Shown: positions 13,185 through 24,200 of the stretch, in pieces
How the letters are laid out: each line of letters opens with the position of its first letter
Numbering within the stretch: the stretch's first letter is position 1
DNA from: Parcubacteria group bacterium GW2011_GWA2_40_23
Lineage (GTDB): Bacteria > Patescibacteriota > Patescibacteriia > UBA11705 > JABHMO01
Reading direction: 5' to 3'
NCBI GenBank assembly: GCA_000996245.1
Contig: LBYP01000007.1
Location: 12,302 to 56,003 of the forward strand
Length of the DNA: 43,702 bases
The notes under the pieces: model-generated
What the model saw: the letters and a program-made list of their open reading frames with translations, nothing else
Database searches by the model: none
Told to the model about the DNA's origin: nothing
Position numbers and translations under genes: made by a program

Positions 13185-14618
13185 CTATGGTTGTTGCGGT
13201 TTGATTAAACTAGCTAAGTCACCCGTGCAGTTTTCAACAGCCGTTAACCCAACCTCGAAACCCTTGGTCGGATCATATTTACATCTCATGGTTTTTCCGG
13301 CCCAAGTAGCATCTGAAATCTTAGTGAAACGAGCCGCATAAACGCAGTCTGTTCCTTCTTTGCCGCTGGCACTAACTTCGTAAGTTAAATTATCTGTTAG
13401 TTTAAAAATTCCCAACCCTGCTTCGCAAGCAGTAAATGAATCGTAAAAACAGGTTTTGCTACCACAAGTAAATTCACTGACTACTTTTGTATTATCAACA
13501 ACTTCTTTGACATTTAAAGATTGCATGATACTTGAAAAATCTATGGCCGGCGCAGCTTTTTCAATGGGAATGAACTCAAAGCCATTAACCATCATGGCAA
13601 AAAGACCAGGAAAACTAGCTTCTTCATTTAAACCAATATTGTAGTTTATAATGAAAACCTTATCAGTGCTGGCAACATAAGCCGTAAAACCATCAGGACT
13701 TTCCAAGACCATTACTTTTTTATAATTTTGATATTTCTTTAATTGTGTTGCAGTAACTGTTGGAGCTTTCTCCAAATACCAATCATCAAGGGTTTGTGAT
13801 GTCCCCTTAGTATCAACAAAAACGTTGACGAACTCATTTCCCTTAGAAGTGAACATGACTTCTGACGGGTCGTTTACATTAAGTGGACTAGCCAACCAAG
13901 TTTTTGGATATAATAATTTATAACCATAATTTGTATTCTCGTAAGAAGCTGCAAAAGCTGAATCATTTAAGCGGACACTACCTGGTTTTAACGGGTCATA
14001 AAAATTTTTCATTTCGTCACCATCGCGATAAGTGTCTTTATCAGTGTCATTAATATTCTGGTCGGTTCCAATAATAGCTTCTTCGGCATCAGTTAACCCA
14101 TCTTTGTCCTTATCCAAACTAGCCATAAGAGCTAAAGAAACCTCACTAAGTTTGCTCGGATCAAAATTTAGAACGTCAGTAGCTGGTTGGTCTGCTGGCA
14201 TGTCAACTGGAGGTGGGACATCTGTGTCTACCACTGCTGGTTGATCGGTAACAGCGGGCTGATCTACAACAACAGCTGGTTGTTCAACATTAACCACATT
14301 TTGATTATTAGTTGGTGTTTGATAACTAGCATAGAGTAAATAAGCAGAAACACCCACAACAATAACTAAGACTATAACAATAGCAATGTTTAAAAGTTTT
14401 TTTCTACCACCAGAAGCTGGGGCCATTTGGCCGGAAGATTGCATGGTTGGTTGTACAGCTTTAGCGATATTACCTGTTTTGCCACCAGTGTAATAATCCA
14501 TGGGCATGGTATGGATCTCTTCTGATCCAGTCGAAGGGGCTGCAGGTGCAGGCTGAGGTGGAGTTGCCGGTATGGCTGGCGCTGGTGTATTAGATTGTGG
14601 AGCTACATCGTCAAACAT
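13185..14618 (-). CDS. Membrane-anchored protein with thrombospondin type 3-like Ca-binding repeats
   Basis: This 477-aa protein has a Pro/Ala-rich cytoplasmic N-terminus (about 1-70), one membrane helix (LLNIAIVIVLVIVVGVSAYLL, about 75-95), and an extracytoplasmic acidic Val/Pro/Gln/Pro-rich linker. A calcium-loop segment follows (DKDKDGLTDAEEAIIGTD, DTDKDTYRDGDEM, about 168-205), typical of EF-hand-like TSP3 repeats. The remainder (about 220-470) looks like a globular domain with a Cys-containing end (FTCGSKTCFYDSFTAC). It lies 11 bp after a smaller paralogue-like protein and downstream of the giant adhesin, so a role in the surface complex is inferred. No enzyme motif is seen. Confidence 0.75.
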   Translation of the reverse strand: MFDDVAPQSNTPAPAIPATPPQPAPAAPSTGSEEIHTMPMDYYTGGKTGNIAKAVQPTMQSSGQMAPASGGRKKLLNIAIVIVLVIVVGVSAYLLYASYQTPTNNQNVVNVEQPAVVVDQPAVTDQPAVVDTDVPPPVDMPADQPATDVLNFDPSKLSEVSLALMASLDKDKDGLTDAEEAIIGTDQNINDTDKDTYRDGDEMKNFYDPLKPGSVRLNDSAFAASYENTNYGYKLLYPKTWLASPLNVNDPSEVMFTSKGNEFVNVFVDTKGTSQTLDDWYLEKAPTVTATQLKKYQNYKKVMVLESPDGFTAYVASTDKVFIINYNIGLNEEASFPGLFAMMVNGFEFIPIEKAAPAIDFSSIMQSLNVKEVVDNTKVVSEFTCGSKTCFYDSFTACEAGLGIFKLTDNLTYEVSASGKEGTDCVYAARFTKISDATWAGKTMRCKYDPTKGFEVGLTAVENCTGDLASLIKPQQP

Positions 14619-14629
14619 AGAATATTAGG

Positions 14630-15238
14630 TTATTGTTTTGTTTTTAAATTATTCAAGGCCTCATTGAAATTTAGTAACTGGCCAGCGCCCTTAGGATTAT
14701 AACCGCCCTTTACTTCTTCCCCATCCAAATAACCATCACCGTCTGTATCTGATGCTAAAGGATCGGTTAAAAATATTTTAACTTCATCATAATCTGAAAG
14801 ATCATCATTATCTGTATCAGCTTTGTTGGGATTGGTCTGCAAGGTTGTTTCTTCCTGGAGCGACAATCCATCGTTATCAGCGTCATCAATTGCTGGGACA
14901 TCAGTTTGAGTTTCGACTTCTGGGGTTATTATTTGCGGGACTATAACTTCTTCTTGTGTATCAGGATAAGGAACAACAGGTGTATCAATTGGTGTTTTTT
15001 GGAATAAACCAAATTGCTTAATCATGACGTAAATTACAATACTCAGTATAGCGACAATTAAAATTAAACCAACTATAAACCAAATCTTTTTTGTCTTTGT
15101 GCCAGCTTCAACAGTTAGTGGTTTTGTAGCCTCTAGCGCGGAATTACTATACAAAAGATTACTTCCCTGATTTTGATTTTTAGGAGTTTTATCAACTGAA
15201 GAAAAAATGTCTTCGATTTGATTGTCGGGTGTGGGCAT
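14630..15238 (-). CDS. Small membrane-anchored TSP3-repeat protein
   Basis: This 202-aa protein has a polar N-terminus, one membrane helix (IWFIVGLILIVAILSIVIYV, about 49-68), an acidic linker and three calcium-loop motifs (DADNDGLSLQEE, DTDNDDLSDYDE, DTDGDGYLDGEE) between about 117 and 180. These D-x-D-x-D-G-L-x-D-x-x-E loops bind calcium in thrombospondin type 3 and similar repeats. The start is joined to the giant gene's stop by TAATATG, so the two are translationally coupled. A calcium-stabilised surface stalk or scaffold for the adhesin is a reasonable inference. Confidence 0.75.
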   Translation of the reverse strand: MPTPDNQIEDIFSSVDKTPKNQNQGSNLLYSNSALEATKPLTVEAGTKTKKIWFIVGLILIVAILSIVIYVMIKQFGLFQKTPIDTPVVPYPDTQEEVIVPQIITPEVETQTDVPAIDDADNDGLSLQEETTLQTNPNKADTDNDDLSDYDEVKIFLTDPLASDTDGDGYLDGEEVKGGYNPKGAGQLLNFNEALNNLKTKQ

Positions 15239-15239
15239 A

Positions 15240-18200
15240 TTAGTAGTTTTCTTCTAGGGTTACGTCCTGTGTTAATGGTGGCAAGGCAGCAATAACACTC
15301 ATTAAACTCTCCAACTTCGGTTTTATTGAATCAACAGTCCCCTGTAACCAAATTCCACGGTGCTTAGAGTTAACTTTATTGCTATACATACTATACAATT
15401 CATATAAGCACTGATCATCTCCCGCTGCTTCTGCTGCACACTTGGATAGGTCTGGTTCTGCTGTTAATTCACCGTCTTTTCTCACATAAATAAAGTGTAT
15501 TGGCATTTCATATGTATTAGCTGTCGTTGTTGAAGTTACTATTTTTTGATAGGCTAGATTCTCACTTCGGAAATAACCATCTTCCGCATCAGTTATAATA
15601 AAATATACAAGAGCCTTAAAATTATAACTTGAAGTCTCATATAAAGTTACAACATCATTTAAATACTCATTAATATGCCCAGGCATATTTGATGCAGCCA
15701 TGTAGGCATATGGGGAACTACAAATGTCTTCGTCCGAAGCTACACACATATTACCTGTTGAACATTCATTTGAAGCACACTCATTGTCAGTTGTACAAGC
15801 CTGGAAAGGACACTTTTTTTCATCACCACAAGCATATGTTGCATCACAACCGTTAGTACCTGCATTAACACATGCAAGCCAACCAGGCTTACAAGTTAGC
15901 CATTTTAAAAACTTGGCAGCATCATTGCTTGGCGTTAAAAACTTTTCAGACTGCAATCCTACGTCATCTCTAGAATTGCTTAATACATAGTAAGCCTTGT
16001 TACCAAAAACTTCATGTAAGCCTTTTATATTGGTTCCTGTTTCATGAACGCCGTCAATAATGGTTTTTATCATTATTTTATGAATGTATTCTGGATCATT
16101 TTTTTTATTCCCACCAGACATCGAAATACTACTATCAACAAAAAAAGCAAACAAGATATTTCCTTCACTATCGTCATTAGCTTCAGTACAACCCACAGTA
16201 TCTGGCGGTGTCCAAGTAGCAGAAGCACTTATACACGCTGCTTGAGTAGTGTGTACCGGCTTTGAGCAACAACCAGCAAAATCACAAGTGTTATCACCAT
16301 CATTATCAACACCATCGCTACATTGAGGTGGCCAAAACTCATCATTATCAAAAGCAGAGGTACAACTTGGATCTGCAGGCTTCCAATCGCGAGCATCGCA
16401 ATCAGCTTGTGTATCGATAGTTGCATTTGAACAACAACCGTCGACATCACAAGTACCGTCACTATCATTATCAGTATTATCTTTACACATTGACAAATAA
16501 TCTTCTGCAGGATCATCAGGACCGGTACAACCAGGATCATTTGGATAATCTGTTTTGCCATTTACATCATTATCAACACCATCACTGCAAGCTTTGGGAG
16601 CGGTTGGTGCAACAACCACCTCTGGTGGAGCAACTTGAAGTTGATCCCAGCCAGTGCCAGAAGATTCAACTACAGGAACATATCTATAATTTAATGTTGG
16701 AATTTCGTAGAAATATCTAATTCTAAATTGGCTTTGAGTTGCATCTGCACCATTAGCTTCATAGGTATAAGTAAAGTTTTTAATATTATCGGTTGCTGTT
16801 TTGCTCTTGTTGTAATAACTGTATAAATTAGCAAAAGTCAGGGTAGAGCTGTTATAACAAGCCTTAGAATCATAACCACCGGAGCTTGAGCAATCGATGC
16901 AAGCAACACCTGGAAGAATACATTGTTGAGTACTAGAACAAGCTAATATATTACCAGATGAATCAGCTCCACAATCAACCGTCTGAGTAGTAGAAGAGAT
17001 ACAGCCAGCGTCATCTTTTTTGCAGGCAACACCAGTGGCAGTAGTATATTTATAAGTCGGTGGAACATTATACAAAGCATTTATCGGATCAATTGGCATA
17101 TCCAGACCTAACTCTGTTTTAAAAGTAGTCTTCCAGGAATCCCAAACACTATTGGTATTATGGCGTTGCAAAGTACCGGCCTCTAATTGTGGTACTTTCC
17201 CACCATGTTGTGATTTATAAACATTGACATATTCCTGCATCAAAACAAAATCCTGCAAACGCTGCGTATCGCGAATAAGTTTAATTTTACTGATAGTTCC
17301 ACTATCGAGCTCATTCATGTTGAACTTTAAGAACTGAACAAGCTGACCAAAAATATTTTGAGTGGCGGGGTTAGCGCCTTGAGAATAACTCAAAAGATAA
17401 ATATTATTCCAAACATTAGAACCATTAATATTCGAAGCCGAAACATAGAGAGTGCGACCATCTTGGACACCAGCATAACAAAATTCACCAAAACTATCTG
17501 TCAAACAATCTGAGTTGATAATTGGCACGCTACTGGCTGGGTTTGGTACATTGCGCGCGTACCACAAACTTGGTGGCAAACCCTCCGGATTTTCATAAAT
17601 GCGTAATGAAATAGCATCGGGTGCATTATCATTAGTGGTTGCATAATCATTATCTGTTTTACGGACAAAGAAATATTGTGCAAACAAGGCTGGCTCTTCC
17701 CAACCATCTGTTGCTGAAGTACATTTTGGATCATGAGAATCGATTAAACCATTATTATCATCATCAATACCATTATTACATTGATTTTGTGTGTCCACAT
17801 TTAATTCCTGCCAACCAGAGTTATCGCCATAGAAAATTCCCTTAGATTTAGCGACATCAGTGATATTAATGTATTTAAATCTTAAAGGAACACCCCCATG
17901 ATCTTGAATACACTGTGAAGAAATACTACAAATACAATCTGTACTTGGCGTAGTACAGGCCTCCCCACTAGCAAGAGTACAAGAAGCAGAATAATCAGCG
18001 GTACAATTAACTGTTCCGGGAACAGTAGAATTAAAATCCCAAGCAGCTTTCAGCCCTGTTTCTGGATTTGTATTTATTTGTTCTGGCGTTTTTGCACCCG
18101 CCCAAACACGGAAATCATCCATATAACCACCAAATGAAACTAGAGGAACCTTTGTCTTACCTAAACCCCCAATAAAAAGTTTATCATAGTCAGCTCCGGC

Positions 18201-21200
18201 CTCATCTTTTTCGCTAATACAAACACAACCCGGATCATTCTTTGCGCAACTTGAACCATCAGACTTAATACAAGTATCTTGTCTTGGCCAAACAAACATA
18301 GGAGCAGTTTGATTCTCCAGTGTTTTGGCCCCGGTACAACTAGCAGCAGCTAGATCGCATTGCATTTTACCGTTAATGAAAAGCGCTGCGATTCCACTTC
18401 TATGGGATAAAAGTATTTGATTGAAACCATTATTCAGCAAACCATCGGCTGCCTCGACACCTTTATATATAGCCGTCTTCCCGGGATATTTGATTTCAAA
18501 GACAACTGAACGTTTAATATTTGCCACAGTACAAGCGCCACATTGCTCGCGCGTCTTGAGGCCGCTCATAACATCGCTCCAGCATGCTGGGTCAGCAGAG
18601 CACCAACTGCGCACCCCTAACTGGACATGCGCTTGATTAGGAACACTCTTTAGTCCATCAGGATCTGCGGATGTTGTTAAATTTTTATAAAATATACGGA
18701 CATAGCGGTCTTGCGGTAAATCATCATTATAAACCCAAGTAGAAATAGTCCAACCCTTTGTATAATCATTCATTATAGGGTTCAAATCTTCATGAGCTTC
18801 TACATAATCATAATTACGATCGAAGTAAATTCCGAAACGTGGGTTTGGGTTAACTTCTGTAAAAGCACCGGTCATTAAACCAACAAGTGGTAAATCATCG
18901 GATAAATCTTTATCTTTGCCAAAATCACGACAATAGAACAAGCCAGCGTTGAATTCTTTTTCAACTAAATAACTTGGCATCAATTGTCCATTATTAGTCA
19001 GCTCAAGTTTAAGATCTAACTTTTTGTGTGTTATAGCTTCGCCCGAATTATATTGATATTCTGGTGGGATAGATCTATTAAAACTATTGTAAACATCACC
19101 AAACCAAGGGTTATCGCAAATAAATACTTTAATATTGCCGACCCCAGTGTATGTGGCACCGGTAGTTGACTCTTCTCCGGGGCTATACGAACAATAACAA
19201 TTTGCAGTACCATAAGTGCAACTAGCACCACTGCCGTTAGTACAAACTTGACCAAGAGCGTCTTCACTAATAGTCGCTGTTGCTTTTATTTGTCCTTGAC
19301 CATTCTTTGTTTGAGTCACAACATCCGCTGCAGTTCCGCTTGGATTAACAATTTGAGCCAGTGCAGTGTCAGTTGACTCCCAATTCCAATCCCAATTGTA
19401 AACACCAGGCATTGGGAAAATTTCATTAATGCCACTCTTAGCGTAAGCAGTGTAGGCAAATGACTGGCCCGATTTCATGACAAACAAATCGGCTGGTGAA
19501 ACAACGACATTGTCGAGACGGCAAGCTTCAGCACCGGTGGTAAATTCAATGATGGCTGGATTCGGCGTTATGGTTCTATTACATTTATTTTTTAAATTCT
19601 TTAAAACAATCCCATATCTTGTGTCCGGCAATAATAATTCTTTAGGGATAGCGCGCATTTCGATTCCACTAGTTGTTTGTTTAAGCTCCATAGTCATTTC
19701 TGGTCCTACACAAAACTTTAGGGGATCAGCCAAACCAACTTTAAATAATAACGAACGAACAAATTCCTTTGCTTTTTCATAACCATTAACAAACCAATTT
19801 ATTGTCGTGTTTTGAGTTAAATATCCTGGTGCAGGATTACTTATTTCGCCTCTGACACAAGTAGCGGCACGGTAATAAAAGAAAAGGCTATTATTCTCTT
19901 TGCGACAATTTGATCCTGGAATTGGTTGATTACATAATTCCATTGTTGCCTGAGTCACTCCTGCACAAACACAAATATCTTCGCCCTTTACCTCTGTAAG
20001 TGGTGTTGATATGACCAGTGCGATATTACGACAAACATCTTGCGCATTATTAGCTGGAATGGTTGTGGGGTTTAAGGCAGTTCCCGCCTCACACGTTGTA
20101 TTCACTGCTTCATTATAAACAGATTTTGGTACACGCAAAGTAATACCTGTATCACCGCTTTTTGGGGTAGTCTCGCCCTCAATTTTTTCTACAGTAGCAG
20201 CAATGATTTTTTTCGTTAAACTGTACGAAGTTTTTGGTGCAACATCTGGGTTAAGACGTAAAACAACTTGGAATACAGATGAAGTGGCTGAATGTTTTTC
20301 TGTGTTAATAGTTGCTTTTTGGTATGGGCTACCAGTGTTACATTTGCTCATATCAGATTCAACCGTGCCACACATACACTTGCCTGATGTTGTGTTAACT
20401 GTACAAGTAATAGCGGATGCCACTTCGCAAGCAGCATCTTCCCCTTCTTCCTTAGTCCCATTACCGCACTGTGAACCATATTTAATATCTGAACCTAAAT
20501 TTGTACATTTGGTAGTGCAACCTTCTGAGAAATCACAAACACAATTATCCGTTCCTCGATCACAAGAAACTTTTATTTTGCCATTTGCCCCGCAAGTATT
20601 TGCTTCGGCGCAAACGCATTTACCTGACTGGACTGTACACCCAGGGATTGCAAGAACTCCAGTACATTTCACTTTGTCAGATAGGATTAAATCTTCTCCG
20701 CAGAAACAATTTTGCGCGGCGCCCATCAACGAACACCCTGCAACTGGTAAAATTCCAGCGCATTGAACCATGTTCGCTGTCTGAACTGGGCAAGCTTCTT
20801 CTTTAAAACATGCCGTTTTATCGCAGGCTTTTAATCCCAAACCTGGAATAGTTTCAGTAAGATTCCCATTACCACAGCAAAGTGTGTCTGTTGGATTAAC
20901 GCACAAAGGATAACCAGTAACTAAACATTTATCATTACATAAAGCTTTATTAGTAGCCGGATCAGAAACCAAAGGATCGCATTTTTCGCCAGGGTCAACT
21001 ACATGATTACCACAAATTGACAGGCCAGCAGTATATTTAATTTGAGAACCTTCCTTTAAACAAGTGTTACTGATGCCGTCTCCAGGTTTATTATTAGAAT
21101 CATCAGAATCTTCTCCGGCTTCTTTAATGCCATTGCCACAAACATAACCAACAGCGGTACCAGCATTCAAACAACCAGGAGTACACGCTTTACTCTTAGA

Positions 21201-24200
21201 GACTAAGGCACAAGGTGGATTCGCTTGAGTGGCGGCTGCGGGGTCGCAAGAAACACCATTTTTATCTTTATATTCAGCAGCAAAATCACACTCTTCTTGA
21301 CCATTAACCCTGCCATTACCACAACAAACAGAGTCTTCGCTAATTAACTCCGCAACAGTACAAGGACTAAAATTATTTAATAAACAACTAGTATCGTTGC
21401 AAGCTACTCCCTCATCAATGACTTCAACGCCTGCCTCATTCAACACCATTGTCTTACCGGCAGTTTCTTCTGCCTGCGAAAAATCACATTCTTCACCAAC
21501 ACCAATTTTACCATCACCGCAAACAGCGCGATAAGTTATGCTTCCCTTTAAAAGACAATTGCCTGTACATTTATTATCACCAGAAGCGGCCGCATTATAA
21601 ACCTTATTTGTTATCTCAGCCAAAGGAGCGCCATCATTTACATTGCTCGTTGGAAAATAGGAATTAGGGAATACAGTGTCATCCGTATTGTCACCAGTAA
21701 CATCATTATCACTATCCTTTGTGCTCCAAGTCCAAGGATAATGCAGTGGGTTCAAAATTTGGCCAGTAATATTGCATTTATCCGGTGCGCTCGTTGGTTC
21801 AACTGAATAGCTGACTACTTCACCCGGAGTAGCGGCTTCATAATTGGCTGGCACAACATTAACAGAATCAATAACGCATTGATTTTGATCATTTTTCGTT
21901 TTGAATACCCAACTAAAACTATTCAATCCGGTTGCGCCGCCAGCATCATGATAATTCAATCCAGTTAAATGCACGCCACTAATACTCTCGAGCGCATTGG
22001 AAATAACAACGCGATGATATTTGTTGAATAATAAATTTGTATTTGGCTTTAAATCTATTTTTAAAATATTATCCCCAGTTGAAGGCGCTATCGCAGGATT
22101 ATAAATATATGTAACTGTGTCAATTTCGGCGGTTGATGGAGTAACAACAGTACACTCCTCTGTTTCACAAGTATAAATTTTAATGTTTTCTTTAACAGGG
22201 GTCTTCATCTTAGTATTAAAAGTCACACCAAGCTGCGCATTAATACAAGCTTCCTTACAATTTGGATAAAATGAAGTTACTCGTGGTTCACTAAAGTTAA
22301 TTTCTAGCTCTCCTGTTTTGTGGTAAACAACAGTGGCTTTCGCGACAACAGCATCAGCAGAGATAATGATCGGGGTGCTTGTTTCTAAATCACCATCAAC
22401 CCGACATTCGCAGCCTTCTTCAAACTGATTGACACAAGCACTGTCATCGGCTTTTTTACAATTTTCTAATTTACTATCATTAATCGCATAGACACCAATA
22501 TCATTTCGTTTAGGGTCAACTGTACAATATAATGCCGGGCCAGTTTTACAACCATAACCTATTTTTTCAGCTCTCTCTTCAGTTGCAGGAACAGTCCAAA
22601 CCCAGGGCTTATCCTCCACGTTAATTTGCTGACAACCAGACATTCCAGAAACTAAATATTTTTGAATTTGTTGAACAGATTTAATAATGCCTTTCGAAGG
22701 AGTCATCAAAAACTTATCAGGTTCGCAATTCGCAGCCTTTGTTTTGAAAAACCAGCTATAATTTTCTGTCATTGCTTTGCCTGAAGGTGAAGCGACGCCA
22801 CTGGTCCCGCCCAAAATTTCTACTTGATACCAGGTATCCGTTTTAAGGGTAGCATCAATTCCTTGTTGCAAGAAACTGCCAATTCCAGGATAGACTTTCA
22901 GTGTGTCGTACAAAGAAAAGGAAGTCAGCATATTGGTAGAATCAGCACTTTCCGGTTGTGGCCAGATATCAAGTGGATTGATCTCTGAAAAAGTAATGCT
23001 ATCCCACTCACTCGCTGTATATGTTGCTAAATTACATTCCTCATCTCTACATTTACGAAGAGTGATCTTGCCATCTAAGGCAGTCAGATTAAGTGTCATG
23101 TTGAAAGTAGCGGAAATCAAACCATTTGGACATGCCAATTCATCACTTTTTGCTGGTGAGGGCGATTGAGTATAACCAGTACCAGTAGCTGGAACCAAGC
23201 AGGTACGTTCAAGAACCGCAGGAATTTTTGGAATTACACCAGTACTCATAACCCAAGCATATTCTGAATTATGCGACTGAACAGTAGTTACGCAAACATC
23301 TTGTTTTGTCTGACCTGCAGTGGCATCTTTACAAACACCATCGCCACAACAAAACTGACTAGCCAAACAAGAAGTATCAGTACAAATACCAAGTTTAAAC
23401 TGAACTGAATTACTTTCTACAGACCGGTCTGCGCTATGCACCAGAACGCCACCAGTCATAGCATCAGCAGGAACTTTAGCATTCCCAATTTGTTTATCGA
23501 CCCAGGTCAGGTCTGTTTTATCTACCAAGGCGCGGAGATCTGCTGTATCAACATCTTTTTTATCAAACGAAACATTATAAATACTTTTGTCAGTACCAAA
23601 ATTTTCTCCGACAATCGTAACCACGGTATTCATTGGTCCATTATTTGGTGAAATACTACAAATACCCGGACCAGGAGCATTTGTATTAACGATAAAATTT
23701 TTATTGTTACTTGGTAAGCTTTGATTGGTTATTATTTTAACCCAATAATTTCCAGGGGTCATTGCGGTGGTACTCCCTGGCAAAGTCTCTGGAACTTTAA
23801 CTTTAACCTCAGTATCAGACCAACTAGCTGCACCACAAGCTAATAGTCCAATAAATGATGGCTCAAGTTCTTCAGTCGTTGGATTTCTAGCTTCCATAAA
23901 ACCACCATGTCCATCGCTTTGTAATGGCGAAAAAATAACTTGCCCCGTCTTGTCTCCAAAATTAGTGCCTAGAACAGAAATTATCTGATTCAAAGGTCCG
24001 GCTCCGGAACAAATGCAAGCATCTGTCCCCTTGGTACAAATCTCATGTTTAGTGCAAATCTTTACCGGTTCAGCTGTTTTACAACTACAATTTGATTCAC
24101 CCTCCAAACATTTTGAGCCTGCCAATTTAAGACAAATCCTAAAAGCGTCACCAGTACAAACGCAATCTTCTGACGACCCCTCAATACAAGTTGCTTTCGC